Assembly: GCF_001602525.1 (NCBI RefSeq)
Contig: NZ_LSYT01000008.1
Coordinates: 124,001-188,000 of the forward strand
Reading direction: 5' to 3'
Length of the DNA stretch: 64,000 bases
From: Flavobacterium chilense
Lineage (GTDB): Bacteria > Bacteroidota > Bacteroidia > Flavobacteriales > Flavobacteriaceae
Shown here: in pieces, positions 33,752 to 41,308 of the stretch
Layout of the letters: each line of letters starts with the position of its first letter
Numbering within the stretch: the first letter of the stretch is position 1
Program-made: the position numbers and the translations under genes
The notes under the pieces: generated by a model
What the model was told of the DNA's origin: nothing
Database searches by the model: none
The model's input: the letters and a program-made list of their open reading frames with translations, nothing else

Positions 33752-33811
33752 CTTGTAGTAGTTCTAATTTAAAGCAAAAATACAAAAATATCAGTGTACT
33801 ATTTTGCATAA

Positions 33812-33841
33812 AAAAAACCATTCGTTTAAGCGAATGGTTTT
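33812..33841 (-). terminator. Terminator of the small lipoprotein gene
   Basis: AAAACCATTCG and CGAATGGTTTT form an 11-bp stem around TTTAAG. The A run on the plus strand is the T-tract for the minus-strand gene that ends 20 nt away. Confidence 0.85.
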
Positions 33842-33861
33842 AGTCTCATTACATAAAGAAA

Positions 33862-34227
33862 CTATTTCTTTAAAGCGTCTTTAACTTCTTTAGCCGTTTT
33901 TACAGTTCCGTCTTTTGCAGCTTTTGCAGCATTTTCTACTTTTTCAGCGCCTTTTTTAGTGGCATCTTTTACATCAGTAGCTGTTTTCTTTGCAGCAGTT
34001 TCAACATCGTCAGCTGCCTTTTTAGTGGCATCTTTTACATCTTGAGCAGCATTTTCTGTTTTGCTTACAGCACTGTCTTTAACTTCTTTAATATCTGTAG
34101 TCAATGAGTCAACTTTGTTTCCAAGAGTTAATTCCTCGTCTGTAGGTTTTGGCTCTTTCTTTTCGCATGATTGAACAGCAAATGCTAACAACGCAACAAC
34201 AGCTAAGCTTAAAATTTGTTTTTTCAT
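33862..34227 (-). CDS. Small LEA-like Lys/Ala-rich repeat lipoprotein
   Basis: Predicted lipoprotein, 121 aa from the ATG at 34227 (MKKQILSLAVVALLAFAVQSC, lipobox Cys21). The open frame continues 43 codons upstream but without a signal peptide. The mature part is hydrophilic and built of degenerate 11-residue repeats (DVKDATKKAADDVETAAKK, then DVKDATKKGAEKVENAAKA), which predict a long amphipathic or coiled helix like LEA or YtxH-type stress proteins. A stress or envelope-spacer role is inference. The gene has its own terminator. Confidence 0.8.
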   Translation of the reverse strand: MKKQILSLAVVALLAFAVQSCEKKEPKPTDEELTLGNKVDSLTTDIKEVKDSAVSKTENAAQDVKDATKKAADDVETAAKKTATDVKDATKKGAEKVENAAKAAKDGTVKTAKEVKDALKK

Positions 34228-34490
34228 AATAAAATGTCTTTTTAGGTTATAAAATTTAAAGGTCATAAAGTAGAATAATAAAAATACAAATTTTAAAATG
34301 ATTGCGCGCTTTGTAAGATTACTTTTCTTTTGAGAGCAAGACAATTCTTGTGCCAAATTTTATTTTTTTTTGAACCTATCAGTATTTTTTTAACACTATT
34401 ATGTTTCGTTTTATTGGAGTTAAAACCTGTTTTACTGTTATTGTGCTGTTTTTCGGGGTATTAAGCTTATTTTTTAGTGATGATTAGAGC

Positions 34491-35084
34491 TTATTTGATA
34501 ACTAAAATATTATCATTTTTAGAGTAATCATTCAGCGTAATGTTGAAAATCATAGTTAGATCTTTTCCGGCTCTAACAACCCCAAGTGCAGCTGTTGGAG
34601 GAGACATTCCAAAATCGGCAAAAGTAATCTGATTAGATCCTTTTAGAGTAAAAGTACCATTACTGGCTGATACGTTTACCTGAGTTCTGTAATCTTTACT
34701 AACTCCTGCAATGGTATAAGTTCCGGTTAAATTCCAGGTAGTTTCGTTTAGTTTGTTTGCAGATTTTAAAACATATTTAATGTTTTTGTATGTTTTGGTA
34801 TCCATCGTTTCATAAGCCACATTGTCCATACTTGTTTTACTGCTTTTTATACTTTCTGCTAATAATGTGATAGTTAAACTGTTTATATCAATTAGTTTAG
34901 AATCTGTAACACTTAAATTAGCAATGCAGCTTCCTTCTGTAGATTTCATAACCCAGTCGTGTACATTTGATGTTCCTGCAACTTCAAAAGTTCCTTTTGA
35001 CATTGTATAATTTCTTTGTGCATTTGTCGGTAATGACATTGTTATAAAAACCACTGTCAATAAAATTGATTTAATTGTTTCCAT
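34491..35084 (-). CDS. YceI-family lipid-binding protein
   Basis: Exported protein, 197 aa, with a signal peptide ending near SLPTNAQ (about residue 22). The remainder is the YceI/lipocalin-like barrel: GTFEVAGTSNVHDWVMKST at the start, YETMDTKTYKNIKYVLKSAN and the end FADFGMSPPTAALGVVRAG, with typical spacing. Members bind isoprenoid-type lipids in the periplasm. It is monocistronic, with a TAAATTTG element on its strand at 35177-35184 about 92 nt upstream. Confidence 0.9.
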   Translation of the reverse strand: METIKSILLTVVFITMSLPTNAQRNYTMSKGTFEVAGTSNVHDWVMKSTEGSCIANLSVTDSKLIDINSLTITLLAESIKSSKTSMDNVAYETMDTKTYKNIKYVLKSANKLNETTWNLTGTYTIAGVSKDYRTQVNVSASNGTFTLKGSNQITFADFGMSPPTAALGVVRAGKDLTMIFNITLNDYSKNDNILVIK

Positions 35085-35368
35085 TTTGATTAGGTATTGT
35101 GGGGTTAATCATTTGAATAAGGAAGTTTTGTAATCTGATCTGTTTTAGAATTAAAAGCTTGCCTTATTTCTTAGGTCAAATTTATTGTGAACTCATAAGA
35201 AAGAAGATGATAAAAATCATAGTTGAGGATTTATTAAATTCCTATAATTATTTATTGCGATTTTAAGCTAAGTTCTAAAGAAAAGTGATTGGCTCTTAAA
35301 ATAGAAATCGAAGATTCATGAGGCGCTAAGCTTCAGGATATCGTCAGGAATTTTAAGGAAAAAATCAG

Positions 35369-35376
35369 TAACTTTG
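35369..35376 (+). promoter_or_regulatory. rlmN promoter -7 element, implying a leaderless mRNA
   Basis: TAACTTTG fits TAnnTTTG and ends only 4 nt before the rlmN ATG at 35381. Initiation at the usual distance would fall at or beside the A of the start codon. No TTG is seen at -33. Confidence 0.55.
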
Positions 35377-35380
35377 CCGC

Positions 35381-36424
35381 ATGCAAATTGAGAAAAAAGA
35401 CATACGAGCCTTATCAAAAGATCAGTTGCGGGATTTTTTTGTCGCAAATAATGACAAAGCATTTCGTGGTAATCAAGTCTATGAATGGTTGTGGAGCAAA
35501 GGAGCACACAGTTTTGAGGATATGACAAATGTTGCAAAAGCAACACGTTCTATGCTCGAAGAAAATTTTGTTATCAATCATATTAAGGTTGATACCATGC
35601 AGCGCAGCAGCGACGGAACAGTAAAAAATGCTGTCCGGTTACATGACGGATTGGTGGTAGAATCAGTTTTGATTCCAACCGAAACCAGAACAACAGCATG
35701 TGTTTCGAGTCAGGTTGGCTGTAGTTTAGATTGTAATTTCTGCGCTACTGCAAGATTAAAACGAATGCGAAATCTGGAGCCGGGAGAAATTTACGATCAG
35801 ATTCTGGCTATTGATAAAGAAAGTCGTTTGTATTACAATCATCCGCTTTCGAATATTGTTTTTATGGGAATGGGAGAGCCTTTAATGAATTACAATAATG
35901 TCATTAAAGCAATCGATATGATTACATCTCCGGAAGGTTTAGGAATGTCGCCAAAACGTATTATGCTTTCGACATCCGGAATTCCGAAAATGATAAAAAA
36001 AATGGCCGATGATGATGTGAAATTCAAATTGGCAGTTTCCCTGCATTCTGCTATAGATGAAACCCGTGCTAAGATTATGCCGTTCAGCAAGAATTTTCCC
36101 TTAAAAGACTTACGTGAAGCATTAGAATACTGGTATAGAAAAACCAAAAGCAAAATCTCCTACGAATATGTGGTTTGGAAAGGAATTAATGATGATAAGG
36201 CTTCAGTTGATGCCTTGGTGAAATTCTGTAAATATGTACCATGTAAAATAAATCTAATCGAATACAATCCAATCGATGACGGAGAATTTCAGCAAGCTTC
36301 AGAAGAATCTATTTTAGCTTATATAAAAGCGTTAGAGAATATTGGAGTAGTATGTAAAGTACGTCGCAGCCGCGGAAAAGATATTGACGCCGCTTGTGGA
36401 CAATTGGCGAACAAAGAAGGATAG
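35381..36424 (+). CDS. rlmN: 23S rRNA (adenine2503-C2)-methyltransferase RlmN
   Basis: Cytoplasmic radical-SAM enzyme, 347 aa, methylating A2503 of 23S rRNA and A37 of certain tRNAs. The CxxxCxxC cluster motif is CSLDCNFCATARL, and VFMGMGEPLMNYNNV and MLSTSGIPKMIKKM are family blocks. The C-terminal catalytic Cys lies in DIDAACGQLANK, and the N-terminal accessory domain has FRGNQVYEWLWSKGAHSFED. The start is fixed by the conserved MQIEKKDIRALSKDQLRDFF beginning. It is transcribed alone between terminators. Confidence 0.97.
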   Translation: MQIEKKDIRALSKDQLRDFFVANNDKAFRGNQVYEWLWSKGAHSFEDMTNVAKATRSMLEENFVINHIKVDTMQRSSDGTVKNAVRLHDGLVVESVLIPTETRTTACVSSQVGCSLDCNFCATARLKRMRNLEPGEIYDQILAIDKESRLYYNHPLSNIVFMGMGEPLMNYNNVIKAIDMITSPEGLGMSPKRIMLSTSGIPKMIKKMADDDVKFKLAVSLHSAIDETRAKIMPFSKNFPLKDLREALEYWYRKTKSKISYEYVVWKGINDDKASVDALVKFCKYVPCKINLIEYNPIDDGEFQQASEESILAYIKALENIGVVCKVRRSRGKDIDAACGQLANKEG

Positions 36425-36445
36425 AGTTTTAATTTAAGGATAAAT

Positions 36446-36493
36446 AAAAAGCATTAAAAACAAGAGCTATTCTTGTTCTTAATGCTTTTTTTG
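36446..36493. terminator. Bidirectional terminator between rlmN and a lipoprotein gene
   Basis: AAAAAGCATTAA plus AACAAGA pairs with TCTTGTT plus TTAATGCTTTTT, with one bulge and flanking A and T runs. Confidence 0.85.
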
Positions 36494-36506
36494 GGCAAAA
36501 AGGATT

Positions 36507-37367
36507 TTACTTTTTTAAGTTAATTTCTTCTGTAATATCATTTTTGGTTATTTTGGCAAGCGAATCGCAATCTCCGCTTCCATAATCGATAACTGCAGCA
36601 GCTCCGTTTTTAGTAATAGAAACAACTCCCTTTACAGGAAAAGGACTTTTGCAGGATGCTTTAAATTCGAGCGGAGTTGTAATTTCAACAGAAAAAGTAT
36701 CTCCGTTAGGAAAAGTAGTTGATCCGCTTCCGGTCACCAAAGAAGCGTTGTCTTCCCAATTAAACCAGGTATCATAGCCTTCAACCATTTCTTTTACCAA
36801 AGAACCTTTTCGTTTATAAACCTTTCCATCATCAAAAGTAACCGTCATATCAATTGTTCCCGTCAAAACAGGATGAGCTGTAGCAAATAAACTAGTTGCT
36901 TTTATGGTTCTTACAATGCTTTTACTTCCCTGTAGTTTTTTACCATTATGATAAAAACCGTCAAAAGTATAACTGATAGTTTGTGTAGCAGCGGCAAAAT
37001 CATTGGCAAAAGAAAGTACCATTTTACCTTTTACTACATTTCCGTTGCCTAAAGTACATCCTTCAGTGCCAAAATCAATAGTTTTTGTCCAGGTATTATT
37101 TGTTAGAGTAGTTGTTATAATGGCGCAGGTAGGTAAAAAACTTTTTACAGGACCTGCGGGTTTACCAGTGCTATTTTGTTGTACGTTAAATTGATCCTCC
37201 GCAATATCCGTTACATCTTCTATTGAGGCATCGATTTTGGCATTGGTAATAATTTCATCGTTCGAAATAGATGCAGACGATCCGTTATTTGTTTTCTCAT
37301 CAGAATTACAGCTAACGAAAAATGATAAAGCAGTCAATGCTCCAATAAATAAAAATTTTGTTTTCAT
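36507..37367 (-). CDS. Hypothetical lipoprotein
   Basis: Predicted lipoprotein, 286 aa, signal MKTKFLFIGALTALSFFVSC with lipobox Cys20 followed by an Asn/Ser-rich linker (NSDEKTNNGSSASIS). The remainder is beta-rich, with two related stretches in which a Cys sits before a strand (TIDFGTEGCTLGNGNVVKGK and VIDYGSGDCDSLAKITKNDI). This suggests a repeated beta-domain. I do not recognise the family. It is monocistronic, divergent from the polyprenyl synthase gene, and is probably displayed on the cell envelope. Confidence 0.8.
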   Translation of the reverse strand: MKTKFLFIGALTALSFFVSCNSDEKTNNGSSASISNDEIITNAKIDASIEDVTDIAEDQFNVQQNSTGKPAGPVKSFLPTCAIITTTLTNNTWTKTIDFGTEGCTLGNGNVVKGKMVLSFANDFAAATQTISYTFDGFYHNGKKLQGSKSIVRTIKATSLFATAHPVLTGTIDMTVTFDDGKVYKRKGSLVKEMVEGYDTWFNWEDNASLVTGSGSTTFPNGDTFSVEITTPLEFKASCKSPFPVKGVVSITKNGAAAVIDYGSGDCDSLAKITKNDITEEINLKK

Positions 37368-37514
37368 AATAATGAGTTTAATTAGGTTTTACTTTTAATT
37401 AATGAATTCAAATCAGGCTTTATTTATATTATGTATTTGGTGAGATTTCTTAATTATTGCATAAATTGTTGATATACTAACGTAAAATAGACAACGTTTT
37501 TTTATTTAAAATAG

Positions 37515-37522
37515 TATATTTG
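37515..37522 (+). promoter_or_regulatory. Promoter -7 element of the polyprenyl synthase gene
   Basis: TATATTTG, exact consensus, ends 8 nt before the ATG at 37531, so the leader would be only a few nucleotides. Confidence 0.55.
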
Positions 37523-37530
37523 GGATCGAA

Positions 37531-38508
37531 ATGAATATTACTTCTCAAATAAAACAGCCGATCTTTAACGAGATGGAACTTTTTGAAAAAAAGTTCCATG
37601 AATCGATGACCTCAAAGGTGGCTTTGCTAAATCGAATTACCTATTATATCGTAAACAGAAAAGGAAAACAAATGCGTCCGATGTTTGTTTTTTTAACTGC
37701 AAAAATGGTTTCAGAAGGTACTGTAAACGAGAGAACCTATCGTGGAGCATCAGTAATAGAATTAATTCATACCGCAACTTTGGTACATGACGATGTGGTT
37801 GATGACAGTAATCGCCGCCGTGGATTTTTCTCTATCAATGCCCTTTGGAAAAATAAGATTGCCGTTTTAGTGGGAGATTATTTATTGTCAAAAGGTTTAT
37901 TGCTTTCGATAGACAATGGCGATTTTGATTTACTCCGAATCATTTCTGTTGCTGTTCGAGAAATGAGCGAAGGTGAATTACTTCAGATAGAAAAAGCCCG
38001 AAGACTTGATATTACAGAAGATGTTTATTACGAAATTATCCGAAAAAAGACCGCTACACTTATTGCGGCTTGTTGTGCTCTTGGTGCAAAATCGGTAATT
38101 GAAGATGATATTCAGGTAGAAAACATGCGTAAGTTTGGTGAATTAATCGGGATGGCTTTTCAAATTAAAGATGACTTGTTTGATTATAGCGAAGAAGCCA
38201 TTGGTAAACCAACCGGAATTGATATTAAAGAGCAAAAAATGACTTTGCCTCTAATTCATGTTTTAAATACCTGTACTCCGCAAGAAAAAAAGTGGTTGAT
38301 AAACTCCATCAAAAACCACAACAAAGACAAAAAACGCGTAAAAGAAGTTATTGCCTTTGTAAAAAATAATAATGGTTTGGCTTACGCCGAAAATAAAATG
38401 GTGCAATTTCAACAGGAAGCGCTTTCTCTTTTAAATAATTACCCGGATTCTGATTTCAAAGCAGCACTTACTTTAATGGTAAACTACGTTATTGAAAGAA
38501 AGAAATAA
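37531..38508 (+). CDS. ispB: Polyprenyl diphosphate synthase (octaprenyl type)
   Basis: Cytoplasmic trans-prenyltransferase, 325 aa, elongating farnesyl diphosphate with isopentenyl diphosphate. The first Asp-rich motif is LVHDDVVDDSNRRRGFFSI and the second is FQIKDDLFDYS. KGKQMRPMFVFLTAKM is the substrate-binding start. The product in flavobacteria is probably the menaquinone side chain. The chain length cannot be read with certainty, so the ispB symbol denotes the family. Monocistronic. Confidence 0.9.
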   Translation: MNITSQIKQPIFNEMELFEKKFHESMTSKVALLNRITYYIVNRKGKQMRPMFVFLTAKMVSEGTVNERTYRGASVIELIHTATLVHDDVVDDSNRRRGFFSINALWKNKIAVLVGDYLLSKGLLLSIDNGDFDLLRIISVAVREMSEGELLQIEKARRLDITEDVYYEIIRKKTATLIAACCALGAKSVIEDDIQVENMRKFGELIGMAFQIKDDLFDYSEEAIGKPTGIDIKEQKMTLPLIHVLNTCTPQEKKWLINSIKNHNKDKKRVKEVIAFVKNNNGLAYAENKMVQFQQEALSLLNNYPDSDFKAALTLMVNYVIERKK

Positions 38509-38706
38509 ATTTTTTAATTAGATAATTAGAAAATTTGTTGATTAAATAATTGGTTTACTTTGTTGTAAATCAGTTGTGTATTTCTGTTTGTTTGGAATTT
38601 TTAATTTTTTTATTGAAATTTTCCATACTCTATGCAACCATTTCAAATCGATACTCGTCTATGCTAATAGAAGTCTGTTGCTAAACCAAAAACCAAACGC
38701 TTATTA

Positions 38707-39267
38707 ATGAAAATTATTCATTTACATCAGGAAGAAACTGAAATTATAAAGTTGGCTGTCGAAAATAACCGACAAGCTCAACAGCAAATTTACAGTAGGT
38801 TTTCTTCAAAAATGCTAAGTGTTTGCCGACAATATATAAAAGACATTCAATTAGCAGAAGATGTAATGATCACAGCTTTTATGAAAGTGTTTACCAATCT
38901 GGACAAATTTGAAAATAAAGGAAGTTTTGAAGGCTGGATTCGCCGAATCATGGTAAACGAATGTATCTCTTATTTAAGAGTTCAGAAAAAAGTAAAATTT
39001 GCCGATGATGAGATTTATACAGAAGAAAGTTTTAATGCCATAGATAGTCAGTTTTCGATAGATCAGATTCAGTTTCTGATAGATGCTTTGCCGGACGGAT
39101 ATAAAATGGTTTTTAATTTATATGCTATCGAAGGGTATAAACATAATGAGATTGCAAAGATGCTGGGAATTAATGAAGGAACATCGAAATCGCAATTATC
39201 GCACGCTAGAAAAATGCTGCAAACACAAATTAATATTCTAAAAAAACAAGATAATGGAACCGAATAA
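38707..39267 (+). CDS. ECF-type RNA polymerase sigma factor
   Basis: Sigma-70 family, ECF subgroup, 186 aa. Region 2 is FSSKMLSVCRQYIKDIQLAE followed by DVMITAFMKVFTNLDKFENK, with WIRRIMVNECISYLR. Region 4 is MVFNLYAIEGYKHNEIAKML with the helix-turn-helix ending GTSKSQLSHARKML. It overlaps by 14 nt a gene for a single-span membrane protein, which takes the place usually held by an anti-sigma factor, followed by an outer-membrane barrel gene. The regulon is unknown. Confidence 0.94.
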   Translation: MKIIHLHQEETEIIKLAVENNRQAQQQIYSRFSSKMLSVCRQYIKDIQLAEDVMITAFMKVFTNLDKFENKGSFEGWIRRIMVNECISYLRVQKKVKFADDEIYTEESFNAIDSQFSIDQIQFLIDALPDGYKMVFNLYAIEGYKHNEIAKMLGINEGTSKSQLSHARKMLQTQINILKKQDNGTE

Positions 39268-39964
39268 TTTTGAAAAGGATTTCCGTGAAAAACTAAATCA
39301 ACGCCAAATTGAACCAAGCGACAAAGCCTGGGATCGATTAGACGCTATGTTGAGTGTTGTCGAAAAGAAAAAACCGAAAAAGAACAGAAAATGGCTTTAT
39401 ATAGCAGCAAGTATCGTAGGTTTTCTTTTGGTTGGAACTTTCTTCTTTAATCAAAAGAAAGATATTCACACAACACCCAAAAACACAGTTGTTATAGAGG
39501 AAAACACGAAGAAAGATTCAGTTATAAAACCCACTTTAAATAATACTGTGCCAGTTAAAACCGAAGTAGCAGTTTCTGAAAAAACGCCAACAGAGCATGC
39601 TGTAAAAGAAGAAAAAAGTCTTAACCCAAAATTAAATAGAACCATAAAAAATGAACCAAAACAAATAGCGGAGTCTTCAGTCATCATCAAAAACAATCAG
39701 GAAAAAAAATCAATCAACAAACCATTAGTTACAGAGCCTTCAAAAAAAGAAACAGTAGATCAGTTATTAGAAACAGCCGAAAAATCTGTTGTTGCTGAAA
39801 ACACGGTTAAATCAAAATCAAAGTTAAAAGTCAATGCAAACGATTTGCTTAATCAGGTCGATGGCGAATTAGAACTTTCATTTAGGGAAAAAGTAATTAC
39901 AAAAGTCAATAAAAATTATCAAACCGTAAAAGTAGCTTTAGCAAACCGAAATCAGCAAGAATAA
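39254..39964 (+). CDS. Single-span membrane protein next to ECF sigma factor (possible anti-sigma)
   Basis: Membrane protein, 236 aa, no recognised family. The cytoplasmic N-terminus (about 1-47, ending KKPKKNRKW) is followed by one membrane helix (about 48-68, LYIAASIVGFLLVGTFFF). The long periplasmic part is Lys/Thr/Glu-rich and disordered. DKAWDRLDAMLSVVEKKKPK before the helix resembles the N-terminal domain seen in flavobacterial sigma-associated proteins. The 14-nt overlap with the sigma gene and the topology suggest a regulator of that sigma factor. The stop codon is inside the first unit of a 13-fold heptamer repeat. Confidence 0.75.
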   Translation: MEPNNFEKDFREKLNQRQIEPSDKAWDRLDAMLSVVEKKKPKKNRKWLYIAASIVGFLLVGTFFFNQKKDIHTTPKNTVVIEENTKKDSVIKPTLNNTVPVKTEVAVSEKTPTEHAVKEEKSLNPKLNRTIKNEPKQIAESSVIIKNNQEKKSINKPLVTEPSKKETVDQLLETAEKSVVAENTVKSKSKLKVNANDLLNQVDGELELSFREKVITKVNKNYQTVKVALANRNQQE

Positions 39965-40050
39965 AGAATAAAGAATAAAGAATAAAGAATAAAGAATAAA
40001 GAATAAAGAATAAAGAATAAAGAATAAAGAATAAAGAATAAAGAATAAAG
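39960..40050 (+). repeat. Tandem repeat: 13 perfect copies of the heptamer AATAAAG
   Basis: Exactly 91 bp made of 13 identical 7-bp units without a single substitution. The first unit contains the TAA stop of the preceding gene, and the last is followed by AAT and more low-complexity sequence up to the next ATG at 40136. Perfect identity implies recent expansion or slippage. Confidence 0.97.
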
Positions 40051-40135
40051 AATTTACCAATTATCATTCACAATTCACAACTTACAATTCACCATTAAAA
40101 ATCATCAATCAACAATCAATTTTAAAAAATCAATC

Positions 40136-41182
40136 ATGAAGAATTTTACCATTTATCTCGTAATCTTAGTCTTTTTATTTGTTAGTAAAGTACTGGGACA
40201 GGAAACATTCGAGTCAAGAGCAAAACAAATTGCCAATAAAATAGAAAAGGTTACAAAAGAAGAAAAAGCAGCTTTAAAAGAAGAAGTCGAAGCCGTAAAC
40301 GTTCAATTGTCTGAAGGGAAAATTACTCAGGAACAAGCAGACAAACGTAAAAAAGAATTAGCAGAAGCCAGAGCGATTATCATTGAAGAAAAAGTCACAT
40401 TGGCACAAAATGAATTGAATGATTTAGTGCAGCAAAAAGTCGACGGAAAAATCAAAGAACAGGATTCAATAAAGAAAGGAAAGATTGTTATCTACTGGGA
40501 TAAAAATGACAAGAATAAAAAAAGCAGGGATTCAATTCGCGGCGAGAGAAGAACAACATCTCAGTTTGTATTTGCAATGGGGTTAAATAATATGATGGCC
40601 GATGGGAAACTTCAGGATTCTAATTACAGTTTTATAGGATCACATTTTTATGAATGGGGTTTTACATACAATTCAAGATTAATGAAAAACGACAATTTGC
40701 TACATGCTAAATACGGACTTTCGTTAATGTACAACAACATTCGTCCTACAAATAACCGAAACTTTGTAGTAAACGGTGATCAGACAGTGTTACAGACCAA
40801 TGCCATTAATTTGGATGAATCACGTTTTAGAAATGTTTATATCGTGGCTCCGGTACATTTAGAATTCGATTTTTCAAGACCAAAAGTAAGCAACGGAAAA
40901 ACATATTTCAGAACACATCAAAGTTTCCGTTTCGGAATTGGGGGCTATGCCGGAATCAACGTAAAATCGAAACAGATTTTAAAATACGATCAGGACGATT
41001 TAGATTATAAAACAACCATAAAAGGCGATTATAATGTAAATAACTTTATCTATGGTGTAAGTTCTTATATAGGTTATAAAGCGTGGAGTTTGTATGCAAA
41101 ATATGATTTAAACCCGTTGTTTAAGAATAATTTAGTGAAAGAAAACAATATATCATTAGGATTAAGACTTGATTTGAATTAA
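40136..41182 (+). CDS. Predicted outer-membrane beta-barrel protein with coiled-coil N-terminus
   Basis: Exported protein, 348 aa, signal peptide MKNFTIYLVILVFLFVSKVLG. A charged coiled-coil region follows (about 25-120, rich in EEKAALKEEVEAV and ADKRKKELAEARAI). The rest alternates hydrophobic and polar residues in beta-strand fashion and ends in the aromatic-poor strand NNISLGLRLDLN. It lies 171 bp after the sigma-associated membrane protein gene and may belong to the same regulatory unit. No family is recognised. Confidence 0.78.
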   Translation: MKNFTIYLVILVFLFVSKVLGQETFESRAKQIANKIEKVTKEEKAALKEEVEAVNVQLSEGKITQEQADKRKKELAEARAIIIEEKVTLAQNELNDLVQQKVDGKIKEQDSIKKGKIVIYWDKNDKNKKSRDSIRGERRTTSQFVFAMGLNNMMADGKLQDSNYSFIGSHFYEWGFTYNSRLMKNDNLLHAKYGLSLMYNNIRPTNNRNFVVNGDQTVLQTNAINLDESRFRNVYIVAPVHLEFDFSRPKVSNGKTYFRTHQSFRFGIGGYAGINVKSKQILKYDQDDLDYKTTIKGDYNVNNFIYGVSSYIGYKAWSLYAKYDLNPLFKNNLVKENNISLGLRLDLN

Positions 41183-41205
41183 AATGCAGTTGAGTTAGTT
41201 AGTAG

Positions 41206-41236
41206 AAAAAGTGCTTCGTAAGAGGCACTTTTTTTA
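41206..41236 (+). terminator. Terminator after the barrel gene
   Basis: AAAAAGTGCTTC and GAGGCACTTTTTT pair with a GTAA loop, ending in a T run. Confidence 0.8.
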
Positions 41237-41308
41237 TTTGAAAACCTCAGATTTGAGGATGGATTTGCGTACTTTTACAGACTTCAAATTTTTTAAATAT
41301 TTTACGTT

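Noticed and set aside
39960..40050. Short regular repeats suggesting a CRISPR array
   Set aside because: The units are 7 bp and contiguous, with no spacers and no cas genes in the window; it is a simple tandem repeat.
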